Shown: piece after piece, positions 1 through 11,030 of the stretch
How the letters are laid out: each line of letters opens with the position of its first letter
Numbering within the stretch: the stretch's first letter is position 1
Notes under the pieces: generated by a model
What the model saw: the letters and a program-made list of their open reading frames with translations, nothing else
Told to the model about the DNA's origin: nothing
Database searches by the model: none
Program-made: the position numbers and the translations under genes
NCBI GenBank assembly: GCA_963082975.1
Contig: OY720350.1
Span: 48,872,734 to 48,936,733, forward strand
Reading direction: 5' to 3'
DNA length: 64,000 nucleotides
Origin: Labia minor
Taxonomy: Eukaryota > Arthropoda > Insecta > Dermaptera > Spongiphoridae

Positions 1-1736
1 GAGATCTTTTTGCATGCCAATTCATTTCTTAACTTGATGAGTCAGATGACAAAAGCATCAGGGGGAGAGGCAGGCTCATTGAACCATAGACCAGATCCGA
101 TCAACCATGAACCAGGAATCCGTTCTTTCATTAATCAAAATCTCTTCAAGTCACTATGAGATATTCAATATTTTTTTTTTTCATTAATTTATCATTTATT
201 TATTTTTATCTTTATCTTTAACAAATTAACCATGTGTTTAAGAAGTTTTATCATACTGGAGTTCATAATTGGTTGAGATAAACTTATTATTAATCTTCTC
301 TAGCGACCAGTTTGAATCATTTCATGGCATAAAATACAGTTTTCATCGTTTATATTTGAAATTGGTCTAATTTTAATCATCCAAATTGAAATCAAGTATT
401 AGTATTATTAGTAAAAGTATTTATTTTAATAAAATCACTATTTTTTTATTTCTTATTTAATCAATATTAAGGAAACGTTGGAACATTTCGCTTTCGCATG
501 ATAAAACAATGATTTACAAAACAAATAAGATTATTTAATCAGTGTTGTTATGTTAATTATATGCGCAAAAATGTTACAAATATCTAACAACATGAGAAAA
601 ATGTATTATCTCCACTTACATATTAGATCTCAACATCTCATTGTAGAAAGAAAATTTCCTATTAAACTCAACATACTAGATTTGAGAGAATATCATAAAT
701 ATATAATACTTATTCTTTATCATCTCGGTTTGTCCTCAAGTGACGTAATCAGTCTGAAGATAGAAATATTGAAATAGTAAAATTAAAATATTATATGTAT
801 TTATTATTTTAATATTATATTAATTTAAAATTAAATCAAATTTTAAATTTCAATTTAATTAAAATGAGATGATTATATATTTTGGTATAAATATTAATTT
901 TTTTTAAGACGTTAGTAAAATTTCTTTACATAATTATAACCTCAATACACTCAATATAAAGCAGGTTTATTTTCTTGTATAATATATATTATTATTGTAT
1001 ATAATATATTCTCACTTTTCTCAAATTAATTTTTTGATTATAAATATGTCCCAATTTTCGTCATTTTAATTATATATATAGTATATAGGTATATCCTATA
1101 AATGTATTAATGAATAAAATTGATTTTATCGAAAATATAGAAGCGCCTGGCATTTGCTAGGTTCGACACCCGCATGATTCATCTGTTTTAAAATTATAAT
1201 GAAAGGCGCTTTACACCTTACCAGACCATGTCTTATCTAATATATCATTCCAAAATTAAAATTGTAAATTCTTTTAAATCTCCGACTTGAAGAATAAAAT
1301 TCATAAATATTTGAATTACATTGATAAAAAAAAAAAAAAAAAAAAATAAATCGGAATCAAAATATATAAGATTCTACTTATATAAAATTATTTTAATACT
1401 GAAATCAAAAAAGATTGTTTTTGTGAGAGTCTTTTTCTCATAAACCTTAACAAGCAATTATGTTAATATTTAATTCTTGGCCAATTAACGTTTTTCCTCA
1501 TTAAAACGTCAATCTATTTATATTTATTTAACACCAATACATACTTATTTAGTGTTTTTTGTTCTTTTTTTTCTTCACTGTTGAACAATTCTTATGAAAA
1601 TTAAGTTGGTGATCGTAGGTGTATGCTAATGACGGAGCCATTCAACCTGACAAAGAATAATGCCATAAAGATCGAATTCTCCAATTCAAAATCCCCAGAA
1701 ACATCTTCCTGTCTATTTTTTCTTTATGCATTTTTT
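1..1736. other. AT-rich, no gene seen
   Basis: Mostly low-complexity A/T with a pure A tract near 1327-1345. A short GC-richer patch at 1141-1180 (GGTTCGACACCCGC) resembles a tRNA T-arm, but no cloverleaf can be drawn. Confidence 0.5.
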
Positions 1737-2380
1737 ACCGACCGACGATAGTAAGGGAGGTATTGTTTTCACACCAAATTTCACATGTGGAGATTTTTAC
1801 ATATCTCCACGAATCGCATTTTCTTAACAGAAAAAAGTATTTTTAGCATGATGTCTGTCCGTCCGTCCGTCTGTCCGTATAGATGTGTACAGCCTGAACG
1901 GCTCAACGAATTTTGATGAAATTTAGTATATTTGCTTAAAGCATCAGTGGGATGAATTGATCAACTTTTGGTGCAAATCCGGAAACCGGAAGTGGAAGTA
2001 TTAGCGATCGACGATTGGAAGGGAAGGGTTATTTTCACACCAAATTTCACATGAGGAGATTTTTTTACATATCACCACGAATGTATTGGTTTTATCCTCG
2101 GGAAAAATCATCTTCATTATGTTTTTCTTAATTTAAAATTATATGACGTCACCCAGCCCTTCATGACGTCACAGCCTCCTTATTATAATCACGGACAACG
2201 CCGGCTACTTCAGCTATATATTATAAATAAAATAAAATTATAAATATTTATGTTCTATCCATATCTGTTTTTTATTACATTAATAGATATATTAAAATTA
2301 TTTGAAATTGTTTCTGTAGCTGGAAATTAATTTATTTCAAACCGTCGGTCGGTTCGGACCTGGCCACAGGTCAACTTATT
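1737..2380 (+). mobile_element. H1 (HINE/Helentron-like), copy 1a
   Basis: It starts ACCGACCGACG after a T run. The matching CGTCGGTCGGT lies near the other end, followed by the stem-loop GACCTGGCCACAGGTC and AACTTATT. A CCGT/CTGT microsatellite follows the 5' part, then a motif GATGAAATTTRGTAT. It has two TGACGTCA palindromes and no coding capacity. The plan matches non-autonomous Helentrons (asymmetric ends, subterminal inverted repeats, 3' hairpin, insertion in T-rich sites); the class is an inference from structure. Confidence 0.75.
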
Positions 2381-3197
2381 ACTTAGTTGCTTAAAATAAA
2401 ATTTCTTATTGAATATTTACTCAGGAAATAAGATATATTTTTTGAAATAAAAAAATCATAGTTATTAAAAAATAATCGATTTGTAGGAATGGTTAAAATA
2501 ACGAATGTTTTAAAAAAATATTCTTAGTACGGTTAATTAATAAAACATTTTTTTTTAATTTTTTATAAACTATTAATTCTTTTTAAAATAGAATTATTAT
2601 CGAATTAACAAACGTCAAATATACAAATTTATTACATCCCTGAAATATGTATTATTTTTATAAATTAATTGAACCGTATCAGAAAGAAGAAATATAAATT
2701 TATATATATATATATCTTGGAAAAAATTTCAATTTGACAAATAAAGATGACATTTTTTGGTATTTTGCCAGAAGATACATTAAAGAGATTTCCTTTTTGG
2801 ATCATATCAGAAAAAGTTTACAAAGCATCATCCCTTCTCACCATCTTCTATTAATATTCATTTAACATAAAAGTTTCTCACCCTCATATATTCTCTCTTT
2901 CTCTATTAATTTAATGTGATTTCAATGTCTATCATATTATACACAGATAAAGTGACGCTTATCTTTTTACTGTCATTGTAACATCACTAAGCTAAGAGCT
3001 AACAGTTTTCATTAAATGAAATTCACAGATTTGAATGGAGGGATGTCAGGGTAAGTTTAAGTGGTTCAAGTTAAGTGGATGTAATTTTCATTCTAATCCA
3101 TTCTATTTCTATATTTTTTTTTTAATTTTCCAACGGAAAAGATATCAAAGAATTAAAATATTAAATATCTAAGCTCTTGAATAATTATTATCTATTA
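2381..3197. other. AT-rich, no gene seen
   Basis: Long A/T runs and a short TA microsatellite at 2700-2716. No open frame of note and no repeat ends recognised. Confidence 0.5.
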
Positions 3198-3781
3198 TCT
3201 ATATATATAAAAGGCAATGTCTGTGTGTCTGTCAAATACTCAAAAACTACCCGTCCGATTACGGTGAAACTTTCAGGGATTGTTGTGGGCATCCCAGGGA
3301 AGGTTTTAATCTATATATATAAAAGGCAATGTCTCTGCGTCTGTCTGTGTTATTGTTTTGTGTTTTGTACATATATATGTAAAATAAAGAACAAACAGAA
3401 ATAAGAAAATAAATTTTAATTAATATAATTTATAAAAAAAAATAATGTTCATAAACTTAGAATATTAATTATTTAATTAATTAAAATATACTTAAATAAA
3501 TGCAAAGAGCCACAAATATATTAGTAAATATATAAATAATAATATGAAATAGTCAATAAATCTTACTTATTATACTAGGAAAATTAGTTGTTGATTAAAT
3601 TAAAATATATTTTCCAAGAAAACAAATATATGTCTTATCTACTTATACTGATTGAAACAAAATGGATGAAAACCTTTTACATACAGACTTTCAACCAAAT
3701 ACCATGTATCACTCGGGGGTACAGGGGGCGGAGCCCCCGTCTAGGTGTGAAGAGCGCCTGGAAGGCGCTCCGAGCAGCTAG
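3198..3781 (+). mobile_element. Helitron, non-autonomous, complete copy A
   Basis: The 5' end is TCTATATATATAAAAGG after host A. The 3' end is an 8-bp-stem hairpin (GAGCGCCT...AGGCGCTC), seven bases, then CTAG before host T. This is the standard A^T Helitron signature. A second 5'-like end, TCTATATATATAAAAGG, lies inside at 3310. A further hairpin GGGGGCGGAGCCCCC sits about 40 bases before the end. There is no Rep/helicase coding, so mobility would depend on another copy. Confidence 0.85.
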
Positions 3782-6700
3782 TAATAATTAAATCTGATGG
3801 TTGAGCTTGTTTTTTTAGCACAAATTGGATTCATTGAAGATATCGCTTTACTTAATTCTTTTTCAATTACTAAGCGAAATCGATACTTGTTTAAAATAAA
3901 TAACCAAGAAGATAATAATATGTAAATTTATATAAAGATTTATATATTACTAACAAAATAAATAAATGATTAAACATGAAAAAGTATATATTTTATTTAT
4001 TTTTTATGAATAAAAATTAAATATCTTCTTTGTAATATCATATCAAATATATTAGAAGTAGAGCTCACTAATTTTCTTGTCATATTAGTTATATATTAGC
4101 GGACATGTCATAAATTTGAATATGACATCTCTTTAATTCTTTTTTTTTTATTAAACATCTTCATAGAACATCTATTTTCATATTTAAGATACTTATATTA
4201 GTCGGGATAGATGAAAAAATAGCATTGCCTTGTACAAAAAAAGAACCATTAAAGTAAACTAATTTATATCGAGAAAGTGAAACGGTCGCCAAAATTTTTA
4301 TATAAGAATAGAAAATAGAACTGTGAGGTGAAGATATATTCAAAAATCCTATTCATTCAAGTCAACCTGGCAGTTGTTTTAGATGCCATCAATTTGATAT
4401 AAAATTTGAAGAAAAAAAAAACGTTTAACTTTCCCCCTCTCTGTCCCTTTCGACTGTCGCTTTTGTTTTACCATGTTAAAAAAAATTGTAATTTTTTTTT
4501 TTAATTTTAATTTTGTTTTGATTATAGTCCAAACAGTATCAATCATTTTCTAATTGAGATTCTGTTCTAATTACTTGGCTCAAAGTCAATCGAAACAGGA
4601 GTGTGTGTGTGTGTGTGTGCACGATATATCACTGTAGAGTTCGATTTTCAATTTTTTTTTTTTTTTTACTTTTTTTCAATGAAACATAGATTATAGTAAT
4701 ATTTGTTAAATTAATTTAGTTATACAGATATAATATAGTCCACAGAATCTAATCTCGTCTTAATTGAAAAGCAATTTAATTGTTTTACTTAAAAATTGTA
4801 AAAATAATTTGTCTGATTTTGATGGTTTTATACAGTAAGTAGAAATAGCACATGTATTAAAATATAACTATTCTTATATAAAATAAAATATAAATTTTGA
4901 AATTTTTATAATTATGTCAAATTTTGTTTTCTAATTAAATATCATTTATTAAATTATGTTAATTAATGATAATAATGATAGTTATTTTAAGATTAATTAT
5001 TAGGGAAGGGCCCAAAGTAAAAGTTAGATGTAAGGGAATTGGGAGAAAATAGAAATTGGATGGAGACGATTTATAAAAGTATTTTTTCCGTAGTTTGGAG
5101 TTCAATAGCGCTATTGATAACTGTTTATGTGTATTTATGTACTACTAGTTATATAACTCGCCGACCTTAACAAAATCTACATAGAAATTATGCAACCCAT
5201 AAATGTCAATTTCAAAAAAGTTGAAAAAATACAGAACTCATCAAATAAATAAATTTTAAAATTAAATTAGAATATAATATTTAATTTCATTATCCTAAAT
5301 AATTTCAAGTGATAAGAATAGTTAAGGATTTATTTTCCAAAGCGACCTTGCACTTTTCGCGACTGCCCTTGATCCCGTATGGCCGGTCATCGGCGTGCAT
5401 CCCCATTCATACCGAGATGGTGTCAGGGAAATCACGTCGAGCCTTCGCTCCATAACAAAATCCACTGACTCATTGAATCGTCGAATTTTGAACATCATCC
5501 TTTTATGAACTCCATGTTAATCACAGCCAATTCAAAGAGAATGTTCTCTGTCCCATACAAATGATTATTTCGCAAGAATCAATAGCATGCATTTAATCTG
5601 GTAAAAACCTAGAAATATCCACTCTCTTATGTCAACATATCTAGTGGAAGGAAATGAAAATGTCCGATGTCACAACTCCTTATTGACAGTTAATTGATTT
5701 GAAATCGAATCAAGTGAACTGTTCACAAATATTTGATACCACTCTAATTTTATTTAGGGACGAGTAGAAAAAGAGAAAGGGAGAGGGGGGGGGACATATA
5801 CTCGACTGGTTAGACATGGACCCACAAAATGATATCCGTTTGGAAATTAAGATTATATAGTTTCACTTAATACTAAGTTTTGGTACCATCATATATTTCT
5901 AAATGAAATGGTTGAACCATTTAATTTAAAGTTCTATTGTTTTCACAGGAGTATATTATACCAATTTTCATAGTTTATATCTATTTAAGTCAAACGATCT
6001 ACAACTATCCGTCTATCTTAACAATTGTATAAGAAAAATGAAATATACTCATATTTTATCTTTACTTTCACTTTCTCATTTACAGATCTATAAATTATCA
6101 AAGAAGAATTGTATACCCACTGAAATTTTATACTTTTTCATTCATTAGTATTTTTGTACAAATTATTATTCTTCAATAAATCATAATATAGAAATATAAA
6201 TTAAATCGTGGGTAAATTTGAATGTAAATTAAAATGATTAAAATTATATAATAGTCATCTATGATAATGATGAATAATGATCTTATTATTCTTTAATATT
6301 GATAATTTTCAATTGAAATTAATGAAAAGTGAACGGGCAATAAATTTAATTATCTAATTCTAGGTGTCAATTATTTATTTAAACAAAAGCAATTGGTTGC
6401 ATAAACGTCAGGTGCCTATCCTAGAAAAATCTTTATCTACGATACTATAATAGTTCAATTTTTATAAAATAATACCAGTAACATTAAATAAACGTTAAAA
6501 AAACAAACAAATTAATATATTTGTTTTAATAATTGAACTGAAAACCTATTTTTTCTATGAAATTATTTTGATTCTTTTATTGCTTGACATTTTTAAAAAT
6601 TATTTTTAGATATTATTCAATTTTTTTTTTGGAATTGACCCAAAGATCTTTAAAATATTTATTCTATTTTTTCATAACTGAAATTAATATACTAGTAAAT

Positions 6701-8616
6701 GTCTTTTTACCTTATATATTTCCCAGGTATATTTGCATTCAAAATTTAATCAATCTTAAATCAGATTGAAAGTCCAATTGAGTATTTTGAAAATAATTTG
6801 TTTATATATTAATGAATTCTATCAATTAATTCGAATTTAGAAATATTTTTTTCTTTTTCTAATAATATTTAAATATTTTAAAAATTCATCTTCTTATAGG
6901 TAGGGAGGACAATAACCGCGAACCTAGCCAGAGAGACGATTATATAAGCTCCAAAAGATATGTAAGCCAACAAAAATACAAGGGATACGAGTATATGAAA
7001 AATTGAAAAATAAAAGAGCATCGTTCATCATCTTCTTAAACTGATCCGATACTTCAAAAGGTCATTTTTCTTCATCACAACCTTATATATCAATTCCGTC
7101 TCTTATTTATTGTCTTATTTTTTCATATTTAAATATGTGTAGTATTTATGCAGATAATTTCCAAAAATAAGATTTTTAAAGTATTAGAGCTTCAAGGAAA
7201 CGTTATTTACAATTTAAATTAAAGTTATCTATTAAAGATATCTAAAGAGGAGGTGGTTTGGAATGTTGGCAATGGAAATCCCCATTTGGTGATTTTATCA
7301 TTCCATACAAATTGTTAATTCCATACACCTTCATTTAACTTTATATTCAAAGACTGTTTGTAATTTTATTAATAAAAAGGTGACATATAGTAACTTGTTT
7401 GAATTGCAATGCATTGAAATTAGCAAAATTTTAAATTTCTTTTAACACATTTAAAATTTTCATGAACTAATCGATATTAATTATAAATATATTATAAATT
7501 ACATTCTCTCTTATTGAAACATAATTTAATTTGTTCCCCTTATCATCAGCTGTTAAGAAACAACTAAAAAGGATTGTGTCGTAAATGATATATAGTATAC
7601 TATCTTAACAACTGATAATCATTTTTAATTTTTAAAATTGATTTGCTACTACAATATACAATTATTATTTTTTTAATGGAATTGGTTTTGGTGTTAAAAC
7701 GAAATTGTGTTACAGAGTGATTGGTTTAAAATTTATATTTCAGTTAATATTTTCTCTCTTTATTGCCGTCAAGGGAATTCCCCTAAAATGGGATGCGAAA
7801 TTATTCTGGTGAAGGGTTGGAAGGGTTGAACTCGAGAAGGGTGGAAGCGTGCCCAGGTGGTCTTTGGGCGTTTTATGATCACTACAGACGAAGCGTAGAA
7901 GGCAAGCTTTTGAGGTGGTAATGGAAACATTTCCGGTTTCAGTCAACACCCGAAACAACAACAAAAAAAAAAAAAAAAAAAAAAGCAGAAAATAAACAGA
8001 CTCAGGGCGCCGTCCAGGAATTTTATTTTTAATTGAACAATTTAGTTAGGGCGCGTCGGGATTTATTCCTGCCTTTTTATAGCTTATCTTAGGACAATAG
8101 AACGTTATAGTATGATGATATAAGACGCCACTTGATCTCATCAGGGTTCAAATTTGATTTTTACAACAACTGATAATGAAATTGTAGTGATTCTAAAAGA
8201 AAAACCACTTGTGATGGCGAAATGACTAATTCAACAAATCAAGGGATGTACGTTGTAATAAAATCCAATTTAATCGCAATTTATGTTACAATATATAATT
8301 GGTTTAATTATAATTAGAATATATTACTAAATATATCACTAAATTAATGTCTATATGGAACACAATTTTTAATTTTATAATTAACTTTTTCCATTCATCA
8401 AGAGCTTAACTTAATAGTAAAATGCTAAACTTTTAAAGTGAAAAGGGCAAGTTCACAAAATGTTATAATAGTTTTAATATCAATTCGTTCTATGGACTAG
8501 TCATATTATTCTTCGAATAAATGATTAAAAACGTACTCAAACAAAACTGTTTTAGAATAGCTGCCACCATATTGTCTTTTAAAATTTATTTTTTATATTT
8601 TATATTTATATTAATA
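3782..8616. other. AT-rich, no gene seen; a few GC-richer patches
   Basis: It contains a (GT)n run at 4602-4618, a patch at 5340-5470, a G run at 5786-5794 and a GC-richer block at 7740-7990 ending in a 20-base A tract. The last has a 74-codon reverse open frame, but nothing in it is recognisable. Confidence 0.45.
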
Positions 8617-8618
8617 TA

Positions 8619-9135
8619 CGGTGTGTCTCTAAATGAACGAATATCGGAGCTTTAATGCTTTATAATATTGAGTATTTAGTATTTGACAGTGATAAAAATG
8701 ATATGTCAAATGAAAGATCAACTCAAACAGTTTCCTCATTGACATAACGCAGTGGCACTGGTTAAACGCCACTGTACCCCACAGCTGGGTTGGCCGCATT
8801 GGGCCTAACTACAAAACTTGCTATGCATGGCCTCCAAGTTCATCCGACCTGACGCCATGTGATTTCTTTCTTTGGGGCTTCATTAAGGACCCTGTGCTAC
8901 CAGACTTCCCTGAATTAAGAAACAGGATTATATCAGCTGTTGTAACAATTACACTGATCAACGTTTAAGAACTCGATTATAGTCTTGATGTGTGCCGTGT
9001 GATGGTGCTCACTTTGGGTTCTTGTTAAAACTGTTTTAGTTGCTCTTTCATTTGATATATCATTTATCATTATAAGATAAATGTACTAAATATTATAAAG
9101 CGTTAAAACTCCGATATTCAATTAGGGCCACCCAG
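8619..9135 (+). mobile_element. Internally deleted mariner-like element
   Basis: Terminal inverted repeats of about 110 bp (starting CGGTGTGTCTCTAAATG; other end, reversed, CTGGGTGGCCCTAATTG) share ATATCGGAG and GCTTTATAATATT. Flanking TA at 8617 and 9136 is the usual mariner target duplication. The element keeps only the transposase C-terminal third and lacks the first part of the DDE domain. Confidence 0.85.
8735..9027 (+). pseudogene. Mariner-like transposase, C-terminal part
   Basis: The frame reads LNATVPHSWVGRIGP, then YAWPPSSSDLTPCDFFLWGF and PELRNRIISAV, the widespread arthropod DDE transposase that usually has a DUF4817-type N-terminus. One in-frame TAA at 8966 separates this from ELDYSLDVCRV in the same frame. 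The D of PCDFF, the third catalytic residue, is kept. Not functional. Confidence 0.85.
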
Positions 9136-10060
9136 TATTTAGTTTATAGATTTTGATAGACATTGATTTGATTTATTTAATTAAATTTTTATACACAATA
9201 CTTAATATTAATTTGCTTAAATAAGTTTATTGTAATTATTATTATTATAATATTAATCTTAAAAAGGGGCTATAAGATTTGAGTTTATTTCAAATTAACA
9301 TTAAATAAATAAACAATAATCATGTTACTTTAAATTTAAACAATTGGTTTCGGATTTGTTTATTTATTTATTTATTTTTTTACGGATTTCGATATTATTT
9401 TTATTAATCTATTATTAATTTAAAGGTTTTTATTGAAAAAACATCTATATTCTATATTAATAAAGGCATATAAAAATACAAAGAAATAATTTCATTATAT
9501 AAATACAAATCACAGCAATTTTTGAGTACCTTACAATTTCTTGAGCAGATTTGAAAAATTTAAATTTGGATTCTTCAGGACATGATACGTAGATACATAG
9601 ACCAAAAATTTTAAATTCCAAACAAAGTACAGACAAAGTTTATATATATATAAATATAGGTAAATTAATATAGGTAGATAAAACATAAAATTTATTTCGT
9701 CATTAATTTAAAAAGAAACAAACAAAATAAACAAATAAAAAAGTGAAAGTTATCACACTTATATATATATCAAAATCAGACATGATTTTCATTAATTTTT
9801 ATTTGAAAAATTTTCAATGAATAATACAAATTTCTCACCTTCTCAAAAACGACACAACTTGAAGAGACATATTTTATTTTATTTTTTTTTTTATGAGTTC
9901 TCATTGAACTTTAGAAGTAAGCGGATGAGCTTATCTCTTATTCAGTGTCTATAAATAGTTCAATATATATTTATATATATAATTCTTTCTCATTTCACTT
10001 ATTCAATAGAATAAATATTTAAAAAAAATTTTTTTTCTTTTTCGAATAGTTTTTAAACAA
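9136..10060. other. AT-rich, no gene seen
   Basis: A/T-rich with short TA and TTTA runs. Nothing else is recognised. Confidence 0.5.
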
Positions 10061-10090
10061 TAAATAGGGGCCTGGGCGCCCAATCTCAAA

Positions 10091-10273
10091 ATGACATCAA
10101 GAAATGTCCCTCCCAGTGTTCAAATATCATCAAATAATGATAATCCATCATCCAACATGATGACAACTGATGTCCAAGAAACAACATCATCGTCTCCAAC
10201 ACCTCAATATTCATCAAATAATGATATTAGGATTGGACTTGACGACTACGATACACTATACTTAGATGCATAG
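10091..10273 (+). pseudogene. Possible LINE ORF1 N-terminus
   Basis: Sixty codons from ATG, starting MTSRNVPPSVQISSNNDNPS and rich in Ser, Asn, Thr and Pro, as in many Jockey ORF1 starts. No zinc knuckle is reached before the frame joins the ORF2 piece. The identity rests on position and composition only. Confidence 0.4.
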
Positions 10274-10857
10274 CAAATGCACCTTGGTATGTCTCCAATG
10301 CAAGCTTGCACAATGACCTTCTCGTCCCGCCAGTCCGAGAAGTGATCCATCAGTCATTCATTAAACATATTAAAAAACTTGAAAATCATCAAAATGTATC
10401 AGCAATTGCTCTCCTAGACAATAGTGAAGTCTACAGGAGACTTAAGAAGACCCATCTTCGCGATATTGAGGAGCGTGCTAATATACAGGGTGGGGCAGAA
10501 AGACTTATCCGATTTCAAAACGTTATAAAATTAAAACTGTCGAAAATTTGACACCCACACTGTAATCGTAGCGTGATGTGGAACAGGATCATGACGCCCG
10601 AGTCCGAAATGAATTCGAAAAGCACGTTGTGTAGCAATTATCGAACCGCCATTTTCGATAAACCGCTCAATAACAAAAGCAAGATGTTCACCAGACCTAG
10701 GCATGTTGACTACTGACAAACGGCATCAAACGGGCTTTCTAACAGTTTTTACCCCACTACTCTACCTGCTCCCTCTTCTGAGAAAAAGGGATTTGAAATC
10801 CGATAGGTTTTTCTGCCCCACCCTGTATCAAAAAACTGGAGGGTGAAACTAAAATAG
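10243..10857 (+). pseudogene. LINE ORF2 C-terminal end, split by a MITE
   Basis: It encodes LRCIANAPWYVSNASLHNDL then VPPVREVIHQSFIKHIKKLE and RRLKKTHLRDIEERANI. The NAPWYVxN and LENHxN...LLDN motifs mark the C-terminal tail of Jockey-clade ORF2 proteins. Taking out 10486-10825 with one TA leaves the frame open for eight more codons to TAG at 10855, so the MITE arrived after this LINE copy had landed. Confidence 0.75.
10486..10825 (-). mobile_element. Mariner-like MITE carrying a DUF4817-type N-terminus
   Basis: Inverted ends CAGGGTGGGGCAGAAA and TTTCTGCCCCACCCTG (about 33 bp imperfect) flanked by TA. On the reverse strand 10719-10531 reads HLAFVIERFIENGGSIIATQ and then RAFRIHFGLGRHDPVPHHAT, a DUF4817-type helix-turn-helix, ending soon after WVSNFRQ. 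The catalytic part is deleted. Confidence 0.88.
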
Positions 10858-11030
10858 GGACGTCGTCGATGGCCGACTTTCTCTTCAATGTGCTTGTGAG
10901 AACGAATGAGTATATGTATGCGTGTGTGAGTGTGTGAGTGTGAGAGTGTATGTAAATAAATTATTATCAAATTTAATTATAGCTCGAAAACTGAGTTGAT
11001 TGTAAATAAAAAAAAATAATAAAAAATTTT

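Larger units (their letters stand above)
10062..11030 (+). mobile_element. Jockey-like LINE, internally deleted, with a nested MITE
   Basis: A GC-richer start (GGGGCCTGGGCGCCC) leads into a Ser/Thr/Asn-rich open frame that looks like an ORF1 start. This passes directly into the C-terminal end of a Jockey-type ORF2, then a 3' region with (TG)n and an A-rich tail around 11005-11030. The whole centre of a LINE (nuclease and reverse transcriptase) is missing. A mariner MITE is inserted at 10486-10825. Confidence 0.65.

Noticed and set aside
1141-1235. tRNA-like or SINE-like patch with GGTTCGACACCCGC
   Set aside because: A T-arm-like string is present, but no A-box, anticodon arm or paired acceptor stem can be drawn.
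7740-7964. Reverse 74-codon frame in a GC-richer block
   Set aside because: No motif, no neighbouring exon, and it abuts an A tract. It could be a worn repeat.
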